Shown here: in pieces, positions 56,122 to 64,000 of the stretch
Position numbering within the stretch: position 1 is the first letter of the stretch
How the letters are laid out: every line of letters starts with the position of its first letter
Source of the DNA: Sphingobacterium sp. FBM7-1
Lineage (GTDB): Bacteria > Bacteroidota > Bacteroidia > Sphingobacteriales > Sphingobacteriaceae
Length of the DNA stretch: 64,000 nt
Assembly: GCF_020687765.1 (NCBI RefSeq)
Contig: NZ_JAJEWJ010000001.1
Span: 1-64,000 of the forward strand
Direction: 5' to 3'
Notes under the pieces: model-generated
What the model was told of the DNA's origin: nothing
The model's database searches: none
The model's input: the letters and a program-made list of their open reading frames with translations, nothing else
Made by a program: the position numbers and the translations under genes

Positions 56122-57525
56122 ATGAAGAAAAGTTTGTTAGTTCTTTGCCTCCTTGTGTCTATTGTATTTGGCGCATTAGCACAAAAGCCCAAATATATAT
56201 TTTTTATGATTGGGGATGGAATGGGTTTAAACCAGATAAATTTGACAGAAGTCTTTCTAGCGGCACAGGAAGATCGTAATACGGTATTTCCGCTTGTATT
56301 TTCTACCTTTCCTTACGCCACATTCGCGACGTCTTATTCTTTGTCTCACGGTGTGACAGATTCTGCAGCCGGCGGAACGGCTCTGGCCATTGGCAAGAAA
56401 ACCAAAAATGGCGTAATCGGAATGGATAGCACGGCGACCGTTACTTATAAAAGCATCGCTTATGCAGCGAAAAATGCTGGCTTCGGTGTGGGGATTACGA
56501 CCTCGGTAAGTATAGATCACGCTACTCCAGCTTCCTTTTATGCGCATCAGCCAAGTCGTAATAATTATTATGAAATTGGGCAGGATCTCATAAAATCTAA
56601 TTTTGATTTTTTTGCCGGAGCGGGATTTTTAAGTCCAGATAAAAGTTCGGATAAAAAGGATGCTCCTTCTTTGTTTCCGCAATTTACGCAAGCAGGATAT
56701 ACGTTAGCGTATGGCTTAGATGACTATAACCGTGTGCAGCAAACAGCTGATAAAATAATTTTAATGCAGGCAAAGGAAGAGGATCCCGCTGCGTTGAAAT
56801 ATGCCATTGATCAGAAAGACGGCGATTTGACTTTAGCAGCGGTGACCGATGCCGCTATTACTTCGTTGTCAAAAAATGAGAACGGATTCTTTTTAATGGT
56901 AGAAGGCGGGAAGATTGATTGGTCGTCTCATGCGAATGACGCAACAACGACTATTCGGGAAGTATTAGATTTTAATGAAGCGGTTAAGCGGGCATTCGCA
57001 TTCTATGAAAAATTTCCAGAAGAAACTTTGCTACTTGTCACAGCAGACCATGAGACAGGAGGAATTGCGATAGGTAACGGGAGCAGTCGCTTGAATACGA
57101 AGCTGCTGGCAAACCAACGGGTATCGCAAGGCGCGTTATCTCAAATATTGACGAGTTTAAGATCTACAAATGACGACGTGAGCTGGGAAGAAGTAAAACG
57201 TGTTTTGACGGATAACGTCGGCCTCTTTGCGGAAGTAACAGTGAGTAAGGAGGAAGAAGAAGCACTTGTGGCTATTTACGAGAAAAGCTTTGTACAGCAT
57301 AAGGAAGAAACGACAAAAAGTTTGTATGCGAACGACGATAAACTGGCTAGCGAAGCTATTAATATATTGAATAAGAAGGGATCGGTGAGTTGGGCTTCAG
57401 GGGGGCATTCCGCCGCTTATATCCCCGTTTTTGCTATAGGAGCGGGAGCAGAAAAATTTTCTCACAAGATGGAAAATACGGATATTCCTAAAAAAGTGGC
57501 AGAGGCTGCCGGTTGGGATTTTTAA
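56122..57525 (+). CDS. Alkaline phosphatase
   Basis: The 467-residue exported enzyme has a signal peptide (about 1-20, ending ALA). The metal site starts MIGDGMGLNQINLTE, the serine nucleophile is in HGVTDSAAGGTALAIG, and further metal ligands are in LLVTADHETGGIAIG and GGHSAAYIPVFAIGAGAEKF. It is of the PhoA type and releases phosphate from monoesters in the periplasm. No phosphate-control site is obvious upstream. A terminator follows. Confidence 0.93.
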   Translation: MKKSLLVLCLLVSIVFGALAQKPKYIFFMIGDGMGLNQINLTEVFLAAQEDRNTVFPLVFSTFPYATFATSYSLSHGVTDSAAGGTALAIGKKTKNGVIGMDSTATVTYKSIAYAAKNAGFGVGITTSVSIDHATPASFYAHQPSRNNYYEIGQDLIKSNFDFFAGAGFLSPDKSSDKKDAPSLFPQFTQAGYTLAYGLDDYNRVQQTADKIILMQAKEEDPAALKYAIDQKDGDLTLAAVTDAAITSLSKNENGFFLMVEGGKIDWSSHANDATTTIREVLDFNEAVKRAFAFYEKFPEETLLLVTADHETGGIAIGNGSSRLNTKLLANQRVSQGALSQILTSLRSTNDDVSWEEVKRVLTDNVGLFAEVTVSKEEEEALVAIYEKSFVQHKEETTKSLYANDDKLASEAINILNKKGSVSWASGGHSAAYIPVFAIGAGAEKFSHKMENTDIPKKVAEAAGWDF

Positions 57526-57549
57526 GAAAAAGATAGGGTATCTTAATAG

Positions 57550-57585
57550 ATAGGGGTGTCTCTCACAAGAAGCACCCCTATTTTG
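57550..57585 (+). terminator. Terminator between alkaline phosphatase and ssb
   Basis: ATAGGGGTG (57550-57558) pairs with CACCCCTAT (57573-57581), followed by TTTT. It may serve both converging genes. Confidence 0.75.
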
Positions 57586-57594
57586 TTGGAGATA

Positions 57595-57987
57595 TTAGCG
57601 CGTATCTTCGTCGTCTGTAACCATCGAAGTTGCTTCCATGGATGTATTTGCCTGGTTGGCATCGAGTACAACAAACTGCTGTACCCGAATGTCAGTGATT
57701 TCTCTTTTGATGTTGTTAACGTCGATATAGTCTCGGTAAAGTAATGAACCTTGTATTAAGAGTCGGGTCCCTTTTTTACATTTTTTGTCTAAATGTTCCG
57801 CTAGTCTACCCCAGAAAACCAAGTTGTGCCAATAAGTAGTTTCTACCCATTCTCCTTGGCTGTTCTTAGTGTACTCATTTGTTGCGAAACGTACATTGCA
57901 AACTTTCGTGCCGGTTGTTGTCATTTTTACTTCCACATCGGCTCCCAGACGTCCGATCAGTTGTACTACATTGATTAAAGTATTCAT
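57595..57987 (-). CDS. ssb: Single-stranded DNA-binding protein
   Basis: The 130-residue protein is one OB fold: MNTLINVVQLIGRLGADVEV at the start, WVETTYWHNLVFWGRLAEHL in the middle and GTRLLIQGSLLYRDYID next. The C-terminal tail is short and ends DDEDTR; the usual acidic tip with a terminal proline-phenylalanine, which recruits replication proteins, is missing. It may therefore be a second SSB rather than the main replication form. Confidence 0.9.
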   Translation of the reverse strand: MNTLINVVQLIGRLGADVEVKMTTTGTKVCNVRFATNEYTKNSQGEWVETTYWHNLVFWGRLAEHLDKKCKKGTRLLIQGSLLYRDYIDVNNIKREITDIRVQQFVVLDANQANTSMEATSMVTDDEDTR

Positions 57988-58113
57988 AATATTGAATTTT
58001 TAGTTGCAATTTTGATATAGTTATATTAGTTTTATCGTGTCAGTAGCGTTGCTTTTGACATTTCAAAGTTGCGAAAGCTGGTCTAGGCTAGCCGGTAGTT
58101 AACCAATTATATG

Positions 58114-58135
58114 CGTTTATAAGCGATTATAAACG
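58114..58135. promoter_or_regulatory. Perfect 9-base dyad upstream of the zinc-ribbon gene
   Basis: CGTTTATAA and TTATAAACG are exact inverted copies separated by GCGA. The site lies 28 bases before the start at 58163, and 127 bases before the ssb start. It could be an operator; it lacks the T run of a terminator. Confidence 0.4.
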
Positions 58136-58162
58136 TTTGGGCACTAAAAGAATTATGTAAAC

Positions 58163-58537
58163 ATGAAAAAACGTATGTGTTTGGCTTGTGGCGAGCCTGT
58201 TGTTGGACGGTCGGATAAACGCTATTGTGATGACGGCTGTCGGAATGCTTACAACAATCAAAAAAACAGTATTCCTAACAGTTTTGTGCGAAAAATCAAC
58301 GATGTATTAAAGCGGAATCGGCGTGTTTTGTCTGAGGTACTCGGTAAAGAAAAAATGCAAAAGGTATCCCGTGATAAATTGCTATCTAGAGGGCTTGATT
58401 TTGAATTCTTTACGGGTCAGTTTATGACGGCTAGAGGACAAATTTATTTTTTCGTTTATGAGTATGCGTATTTGCCGTTAGACGAGGAACGAATTTTAGT
58501 CGTCCGGCAAAAAATAGCCGAAGAACGTTACAAATGA
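58163..58537 (+). CDS. Zinc-ribbon protein (DUF2116-like)
   Basis: The 124-residue protein has an N-terminal C-x2-C-x13-C-x3-C zinc ribbon (CLACGEPVVGRSDKRYCDDG then C), as in DUF2116-type small proteins, and a basic helical stretch VRKINDVLKRNRRVLSEVLG. It ends with a hydrophobic/acidic tail. It likely binds nucleic acid or another protein; the role is unknown. A candidate small RNA and terminators follow. Confidence 0.7.
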   Translation: MKKRMCLACGEPVVGRSDKRYCDDGCRNAYNNQKNSIPNSFVRKINDVLKRNRRVLSEVLGKEKMQKVSRDKLLSRGLDFEFFTGQFMTARGQIYFFVYEYAYLPLDEERILVVRQKIAEERYK

Positions 58538-58582
58538 GATTCGGAGACGGAACGGAGAAGTGAAAAAATAAGGGTGTGTTAA

Positions 58583-58613
58583 TTTGCATAACGTTATTTT
58601 TTCGTTAACTTAG
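58583..58613 (+). promoter_or_regulatory. Candidate promoter of small RNA
   Basis: TTTG at 58583-58586 and TAACTTAG at 58606-58613 are 19 bases apart, the Bacteroidota -33/-7 layout with one mismatch in the -7 box. Transcription would start near 58620. Confidence 0.4.
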
Positions 58614-58619
58614 CAATTC

Positions 58620-58702
58620 ATAATTCAGTCCGCTAGAGCATGGCGGCAAGTTATAATTGGTTAGTTAGGCCTCTTTCCGCCCGGATGGAGGCCTTCTTTT
58701 TT
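58620..58702 (+). ncRNA. Candidate small RNA, about 80 bases
   Basis: The segment follows a promoter-like pair and ends in a clear terminator. A short hairpin is formed by CCGC (58630-58633) and GCGG (58643-58646). The terminator stem is AGGCCTC (58667-58673) with GAGGCCT (58688-58694), with TCCG/CGGA inside and a T-rich tail to 58702. No coding frame of note is inside. It does not match any RNA family I know. Confidence 0.4.
58667..58702 (+). terminator. Intrinsic terminator of the candidate small RNA
   Basis: Seven perfect pairs (AGGCCTC/GAGGCCT) plus an inner TCCG/CGGA stem are followed by TCTTTTTT. Confidence 0.75.
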
Positions 58703-59005
58703 ATGTGAAGTTTATGCGTTCCAAAATACAAGTTTGATCCTATAAAGCGAAAAATCCTGAAGCGGGAGCCCCAGGATTTTACCAAACCAATTATTAACCT
58801 AAATTATGAAATTATACCTTTATAACGTAGGCGATTCAAAACTATTATCGGTTCTGTTATTTTTAACATATTTTAACACAAATGTGGTTCTTATTAAAAA
58901 GTGTTTTAAACGCATCGTGTTTTGTCATGACAAACGTCTTCCATATCTTTATTTGTTTAATTTTGTGGGGAAGCGATTAATTTTTGTGACGAGAAAGGGA
59001 ATTTG

Positions 59006-62000
59006 ATGTATATAATTTTTGATACCGAGACAACGGGTTTGCCCAAGCGTTGGGACGCGCCCATTACCGACACCGATAACTGGCCCCGCTGTATTCAGAT
59101 AGCCTGGCAGCTACATGATGAAATGGGAAATCTGATAGCGCATGAGGATTATTTAATTAAACCAGATGGCTTTAATATCCCTTATGATTCGGAAAAGATC
59201 CATGGTATATCGACGGAGTTAGCAGAAAAGGAGGGAGTTCCGCTTGTTGAAGTATTAGACAAGTTTAACGCAGCTTTAGCCAAGGCAAAGTTTATCGTCG
59301 GACAGAATGTCGGGTTTGATGTTAACATTATGGGGAGCGAGTTCTACCGTTACGGAGTGGATTCCCCGCTAGCGGCCATGCCGGTATTGGATACTTGTAC
59401 AGAAGTTACTGCGGAGTTGTTAAAACTTCCGGGAGGTCGTGGCGGACGTTACAAATTACCTACGCTAACCGAACTTCATCATTATTTATTCGGAATTCCT
59501 TTTGCGGAAGCTCATAATGCGACGGCTGACGTAGAAGCGACGACACGTTGTTTTTTCGAACTCATTAGGCGAGAAGTATTTACGTCGGATGAACTTCAGG
59601 TAGATACCGGGTATTTCGTCGATTTTAACCAACACAATCCGCACACGATTGCGTCTGTGGGTTTAAAACACATTAACTTAAAAGCTGCATCGGATGCAAT
59701 ACGCGCTGCTCAAAAGACGGACGAACCAACCGTTGTTATAGATGAAGCACTCAAGAAGGCACTCGATAATGCGGAGTTTGCTCACCTCCATAATCATTCA
59801 CAGTTTTCTGTATTACAGTCTACCATCTCTATTCCTGCTTTGGTAGCGGCAGCTGCGAAGGCAGATATGCCAGCCGTCGCTCTTACGGACCATGGTAATA
59901 TGATGGGGGCATTTCACTTCGTAAATACAGCGCTGGGATATAATAAGGAAATCGAAGCTAAAAATGCGGAAGCCTTAGCGCAAGGTAAGCCTCCTGTAGG
60001 TCGTCCCTTGAAACCGATCGTTGGTTGCGAATTTTATGTATGTGAAGATCGAAAAGATAAATCCAGAAAAGACAATGGTTATCAAATTGTCTTTTTGGCA
60101 AAAAATCTAAAGGGGTATCACAATTTAGCAAAGATGTCGTCGATTGCGTATACAGAAGGGTTTTACTATGTCCCGCGTATAGACAGGTCCGTGATCGAAC
60201 AATATAAAGAAGATCTGCTTGTACTCTCGGGAAACTTATACGGTGAGATTCCTAGTAAAGTGTTAAACATCGGTGAGACCCAGGCAGAAGAAGCGTTGAT
60301 ATGGTGGAAACAGCAATTTGGAGACGATTTTTATATTGAACTGATGCGGCATGGTCAGGAAGATGAAGATCGGGTGAACCAAACGCTCATTCAACTTGCA
60401 AACAAGCATGATGTGAAGTTGATCGGTACAAATAATACCTATTATGTCAGTAAAGACAACGCGCATGCCCATGATATTTTACTCTGTGTAAAAGATGGAG
60501 AAAAATTATCTACACCAAAGGGTAGGGGGCGCGGTTTCCGGTTTGGCTTACCTAACCAAGAGTATTATTTTAAGTCGGCTGATGAAATGAAACGGGTATT
60601 TGCAGATGTGCCCGAAGCCATTATCAATATACAGGATATCTTAGATAAGATTGAGGTTTATTCGTTAAATAGGGACGTACTCCTACCTAAATTTATTATT
60701 CCCGAAAACTTTCGACACCCAGAAGATGAGCTGGACGGGGGTAAACGCGGAGAAAATGCCTACCTGCGCCATTTGAGTTATGAAGGTGCGAAGGAGCGGT
60801 ATGGAGAAATAAGTGAGAGTATTCGAGAACGTTTAGATTTTGAGCTGGAAACGATAGAAAGGACGGGATACCCCGGATACTTCCTTATTGTGCACGATTT
60901 TATCGATGCGGCTCGTAAGATGGGCGTTTCTGTAGGGCCCGGGCGTGGTTCTGCGGCTGGCTCGGCTGTTGCTTACTGTTTGAAAATCACCAATTTGGAT
61001 CCCATTGCGTATGATTTGCTTTTTGAGCGCTTTTTAAATCCAGATCGTGTTTCGATGCCCGATATCGACATTGATTTTGATGATGAAGGTAGAAGTCGCG
61101 TTATGCAATACGTTATCGACAAATACGGCGCTTCGCAGGTTGCACAGATCATTACCTACGGCACCATGGCAGCTAAATCGTCTATACGGGATACGGCGCG
61201 TGTACTGGACTTACCTTTGCAGGATGCCAATGAAATTGCAAAGCTTATTCCTAACCTCAAATTGAGCAAGATTTTCTCGATGGATGATAAATCGATGAAA
61301 GAAGCATTGCGCGCAGAAGAGATGGAAGCGGTGAACCGGTTAAAATCATTGGCTGACGGTGCTGGCTTAGAGGCGGAAACCATCAAACAAGCCCGTGTTC
61401 TGGAGGGGTCTATGCGGAATACGGGAATCCATGCTTGTGGCGTTATCATTACGCCAGACGATATTACGAATTTCGTACCGGTATCGTTAGCAAAGGATTC
61501 AGATCTGTACGTCACGCAGTTTGATAACTCGGTGGTAGAAAGCGCCGGGTTATTAAAAATGGACTTCTTAGGGCTGAAGACCTTAACGTTAATTAAGGAT
61601 ACGGTAGCTATCGTAAAACTTCGTCATGGTATTGATCTTGATCCCGATAATTTCCCTATAGATGACACCAAGACCTATGAACTATTTCAGCGTGGTGAAA
61701 CGGTAGGAGTGTTTCAATACGAATCTCCGGGGATGCAAAAATACATGAAGGAGCTGAAGCCTACGGTATTTGCAGATTTAATTGCGATGAATGCACTGTA
61801 CCGACCCGGACCTATGGAATATATTCCATCTTTCGTTAAACGAAAGCACGGTATAGAACCTATTACTTACGATCTGGAAGCCTGTGAGGAATATCTGAAA
61901 GAGACCTATGGAATTACCGTTTATCAAGAACAGGTGATGCTTCTGTCGCAAAAATTGGCAGGATTCTCTAAGGGTGACGCGGACGTTTTACGGAAAGCGA

Positions 62001-63430
62001 TGGGTAAAAAGCAGAAAGCGGTGTTGGATAAGATGAAACCCAAATTTATCGAACAGGCTGCTGCAAATGGACACGCCCCGAAAATACTCGAGAAAATCTG
62101 GACAGATTGGGAAGCATTTGCGTCTTATGCTTTTAATAAATCACACTCTACGTGTTATGCTTGGGTGGCTTATCAAACAGCTTACCTCAAGGCTCATTAT
62201 CCGGCGGAATATATGGCGGCAGTACTGTCCAACAACATGAACGATATCAAGACCGTAACCTTCTTTATGGAAGAATGTCGGCGGATGGGACTTCAAGTAT
62301 TGGGGCCTGATGTAAACGAATCGTATTATAAATTTACCGTGAACGAGCAAGGAGCCATTCGCTTTGGAATGGGGGCGGTGAAAGGTGTTGGCGCCGGAGC
62401 GGTAGATACCATTGTCCAAACCCGAGAGAAAGACGGTAAATACAAATCCGTTTTCGACCTCGCCAAGCGTATTGATCTTCGCGCGGCGAATAAAAAAGCA
62501 TTTGAAAGTTTGGCGTATGCTGGTGGTTTCGATAGTTTTACCAATACGCACCGGGCACAGTATTTTCATACGGATGGAGACAATTCTACGGGGCTTGAGA
62601 AAGCCATCAAATACGGTCAGCGCATAAAAGAGAACGAAAATTCGGCGCAAGCAAGTCTTTTTGGAGGCTCGGCCGCGACGGAATTACCGGAACCTGTACT
62701 GGCTCCATGTCCGCCTTGGGGACTCATCGAAAAGCTGAAATATGAAAAGGATGTTATCGGTATTTACTTAACAAGTCATCCGCTCGATAATTATAAATTT
62801 GAAGTCAAACATTTTTGCCAGAATAGAGTTATCGACCTTCATTTGATCAACAAGGTCAAAGCTAGTGAAGTAGAAGAGGTAGTTTTGTTGGAATTTAACC
62901 GTATAAAAAATAAGGAGGTGGTTGTAGGCGGTATCATCGCCGCGGCAAATCATAGAATTTCTAAGAATGGAAAACCATTTGGTTCTTTTATCATCGAAGA
63001 TTACAGTGAATCATTTGAGATTATGGTGTTTGGAGAAGATTACGTCAAGTTTCGGGGGTATTTGCAGGAAGGTTTTTTTGTACAGATAAGGGGATTGGTC
63101 CAAGAGCGGTTCAGACAGGCAGGGAATTGGGGTTTTGAATTGAAAAATATACAGTTGCTTTCGGAGCTTCGGGATAAAATGGCAAAATCATTCACGATAA
63201 ATTGTCCACTTCATCTCTTAAATGATCAGTTCGTTCAGCAAATGTACCGCTTAGTCGAGTCGACGAAAGAAGAAGGCGTAGAAAGTAATTGCCAGCTTAA
63301 GTTTAAAATATTGGATATCCAAGAAGAGTTAGCCATAGAAATGCCCGCAAAATCGATGAAAATAAATTTAACGAACGAATTTTTGGACGGGCTAGAAAAA
63401 ATCGAGGGTGTACAATATAAATTAAATTGA
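59006..63430 (+). CDS. dnaE: DNA polymerase III alpha subunit with fused exonuclease domain
   Basis: The 1474-residue replicative polymerase has an N-terminal DEDDh exonuclease-like domain (about 1-195), with Asp6 and Glu8 in FDTETTG and HNATADVEAT near its end. A PHP domain follows from about residue 258 (FAHLHNHSQFSVLQSTISIP), then the polymerase core with catalytic acids in MPDIDIDFDDEGRSRVMQYV (about 685) and KMDFLGLKTL. The C-terminus holds a tandem helix-hairpin-helix and an OB fold. The fusion of a proofreading-type domain to DnaE is known in Bacteroidota. ATG 59006 is preferred. It is followed by trxA. Confidence 0.95.
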   Translation: MYIIFDTETTGLPKRWDAPITDTDNWPRCIQIAWQLHDEMGNLIAHEDYLIKPDGFNIPYDSEKIHGISTELAEKEGVPLVEVLDKFNAALAKAKFIVGQNVGFDVNIMGSEFYRYGVDSPLAAMPVLDTCTEVTAELLKLPGGRGGRYKLPTLTELHHYLFGIPFAEAHNATADVEATTRCFFELIRREVFTSDELQVDTGYFVDFNQHNPHTIASVGLKHINLKAASDAIRAAQKTDEPTVVIDEALKKALDNAEFAHLHNHSQFSVLQSTISIPALVAAAAKADMPAVALTDHGNMMGAFHFVNTALGYNKEIEAKNAEALAQGKPPVGRPLKPIVGCEFYVCEDRKDKSRKDNGYQIVFLAKNLKGYHNLAKMSSIAYTEGFYYVPRIDRSVIEQYKEDLLVLSGNLYGEIPSKVLNIGETQAEEALIWWKQQFGDDFYIELMRHGQEDEDRVNQTLIQLANKHDVKLIGTNNTYYVSKDNAHAHDILLCVKDGEKLSTPKGRGRGFRFGLPNQEYYFKSADEMKRVFADVPEAIINIQDILDKIEVYSLNRDVLLPKFIIPENFRHPEDELDGGKRGENAYLRHLSYEGAKERYGEISESIRERLDFELETIERTGYPGYFLIVHDFIDAARKMGVSVGPGRGSAAGSAVAYCLKITNLDPIAYDLLFERFLNPDRVSMPDIDIDFDDEGRSRVMQYVIDKYGASQVAQIITYGTMAAKSSIRDTARVLDLPLQDANEIAKLIPNLKLSKIFSMDDKSMKEALRAEEMEAVNRLKSLADGAGLEAETIKQARVLEGSMRNTGIHACGVIITPDDITNFVPVSLAKDSDLYVTQFDNSVVESAGLLKMDFLGLKTLTLIKDTVAIVKLRHGIDLDPDNFPIDDTKTYELFQRGETVGVFQYESPGMQKYMKELKPTVFADLIAMNALYRPGPMEYIPSFVKRKHGIEPITYDLEACEEYLKETYGITVYQEQVMLLSQKLAGFSKGDADVLRKAMGKKQKAVLDKMKPKFIEQAAANGHAPKILEKIWTDWEAFASYAFNKSHSTCYAWVAYQTAYLKAHYPAEYMAAVLSNNMNDIKTVTFFMEECRRMGLQVLGPDVNESYYKFTVNEQGAIRFGMGAVKGVGAGAVDTIVQTREKDGKYKSVFDLAKRIDLRAANKKAFESLAYAGGFDSFTNTHRAQYFHTDGDNSTGLEKAIKYGQRIKENENSAQASLFGGSAATELPEPVLAPCPPWGLIEKLKYEKDVIGIYLTSHPLDNYKFEVKHFCQNRVIDLHLINKVKASEVEEVVLLEFNRIKNKEVVVGGIIAAANHRISKNGKPFGSFIIEDYSESFEIMVFGEDYVKFRGYLQEGFFVQIRGLVQERFRQAGNWGFELKNIQLLSELRDKMAKSFTINCPLHLLNDQFVQQMYRLVESTKEEGVESNCQLKFKILDIQEELAIEMPAKSMKINLTNEFLDGLEKIEGVQYKLN

Positions 63431-63483
63431 TAGCATATAAAAATTTGTGAAGAGCCAATGACGATTATCTATAGTCAAATCTT

Positions 63484-63491
63484 TATCTTTG
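63484..63491 (+). promoter_or_regulatory. Candidate -7 box of trxA
   Basis: TATCTTTG fits TAnnTTTG and would give a leader of about 30 bases before the ATG at 63529. No clear -33 element is seen. Confidence 0.5.
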
Positions 63492-63528
63492 TTTATTACG
63501 TTAGAGAAAATCAGAAAAATTAAATATT

Positions 63529-63846
63529 ATGGCATTAGAAATTACAGACAGCAATTTTGAAGAACTGGTTCTCAAATCCGACAAACCTGTTTTGGTTGAT
63601 TTTTGGGCAGAGTGGTGTGGCCCTTGCCGCATGGTTGGTCCTATTGTTGATGAAATCGCTACAGAATATGATGGAAAAGCAGTAGTAGGAAAAGTAAATG
63701 TGGACAATAATCCGGATATTTCTGTTAAGTTTGGTATCCGTAACATTCCTGCTTTGTTGTTCTTCAAAAATGGCGAAATCGTGGACAAACAAATTGGTGC
63801 AGTACCGAAGTCGGTATTGGTAGAAAAGCTTAGCAAGCAACTTTAA
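63529..63846 (+). CDS. trxA: Thioredoxin
   Basis: The 105-residue protein is a complete thioredoxin with the active site FWAEWCGPCRMVGP and cis-proline region IRNIPALLFFKNGE. It reduces disulfides in cytosolic proteins such as ribonucleotide reductase. It lacks a signal peptide. It has its own promoter-like box and a terminator. Confidence 0.97.
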   Translation: MALEITDSNFEELVLKSDKPVLVDFWAEWCGPCRMVGPIVDEIATEYDGKAVVGKVNVDNNPDISVKFGIRNIPALLFFKNGEIVDKQIGAVPKSVLVEKLSKQL

Positions 63847-63868
63847 GAGCTTTATTAAAACAATTTTC

Positions 63869-63905
63869 AAAGCCGGTTTTTCTCTATCGAAAGGCCGGCT
63901 TTTTA
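63869..63905 (+). terminator. Terminator after trxA
   Basis: AAAGCCGG (63869-63876) pairs with CCGGCTTT (63895-63902), with extra TTT following. Confidence 0.8.
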
Positions 63906-63962
63906 TTTTACCTAAAACGGAAATATTGTATATTCGTTATTATATAACTAAACGCTTAAATC

Positions 63963-64000
63963 ATGACAATAAAACACGCCCTTTCAGCCATCCAAATAGA
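63963..64000 (+). CDS. Start of an unidentified gene (partial)
   Basis: An ATG at 63963 begins MTIKHALSAIQI and runs off the window. TATTATATAACT lies upstream. Twelve codons are too few to name a family. Confidence 0.35.
   Translation, partial: MTIKHALSAIQI

Larger units (their letters stand above)
58538..59005. other. Intergenic gap with candidate small RNA and leader-like sequence
   Basis: This 468-base gap holds a candidate promoter and small RNA (58583-58702), a second hairpin (AAAATCCTG 58751-58759 with CAGGATTTT 58772-58780) and an AT-rich stretch ACCAAACCAATTATTAACCT before an ATG at 58806. The frame from 58806 (66 residues) has low-complexity, Phe/Leu-rich composition and I do not count it as a gene. 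Confidence 0.5.

Noticed and set aside
58806..59006. 66-residue frame upstream of dnaE
   Set aside because: Composition is Phe/Leu/Lys-rich without domain features, it overlaps the dnaE start codon by one base, and the region looks like a leader.

Overview
The window looks like a chromosome segment of a member of the Bacteroidota, most likely of the family Sphingobacteriaceae. The reasons are a SusC/SusD polysaccharide utilisation locus with a hybrid two-component regulator, TAnnTTTG-type promoters, the gene order ftsX-DUF3098-uppP-truB-ribF, a DnaE with a fused exonuclease domain, and membrane-anchored AraC regulators. The genus is not fixed by anything I can see.

Region 1 (1-24,250) is accessory and damaged. 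It opens with a broken AT-rich gene, the tail of an IS66 transposase, the start of an IS21-type istA with five end repeats, and a small membrane protein cut by that IS21 end. An AraC-type membrane regulator follows. Then comes a minus-strand glycan locus: truncated GPH symporter, GH31, GH43-CBM6, SusC, SusD, GH127. A divergent 1336-residue hybrid sensor/regulator (15703-19713) probably controls it. The enzyme set points to plant glycans carrying arabinofuranose and xylose or glucose side units. The locus carries a deletion that joined the first half of the symporter to the last CBM6 residues of another enzyme. Downstream are two regulator fragments joined head to head, a complete IS66 element (20825-23055) without target duplication, and a broken mcrC-like restriction gene.

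Region 2 (24,359-42,228) starts with tRNA-Leu and tRNA-Gly. It holds a GH144-like periplasmic protein, an OmpA lipoprotein, an operon of N-formylglutamate amidohydrolase, DUF1704 metallopeptidase and ATP-grasp ligase, a TonB receptor divergent from a MocR regulator, a zinc phospholipase/nuclease-like protein, a glycosyltransferase-FKBP pair, an aldo/keto reductase, YceI, and a type IIA topoisomerase A subunit.

Region 3 (42,229-43,088) is an 860-base gap with four 63-base tandem repeats, a degenerate 21-base repeat and a strong hairpin.

Region 4 (43,089-64,000) is mostly core: ispE; the ribF-truB-uppP-DUF3098-ftsX operon; leuS; a SatD/DUF3307 pair with three 28-base-spaced operator-like repeats over its promoter; an aminotransferase; a bile-acid-symporter-like protein; lipocalin; tRNA-Ala; alkaline phosphatase; ssb; a zinc-ribbon protein; a candidate small RNA; dnaE; trxA; and the first codons of one more gene.

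The most interesting signals are the amidohydrolase/DUF1704/ATP-grasp operon, the SatD operator array, the candidate small RNA near 58620-58702, the tandem repeats upstream of the topoisomerase gene, and the layered gene breakage around the glycan locus.
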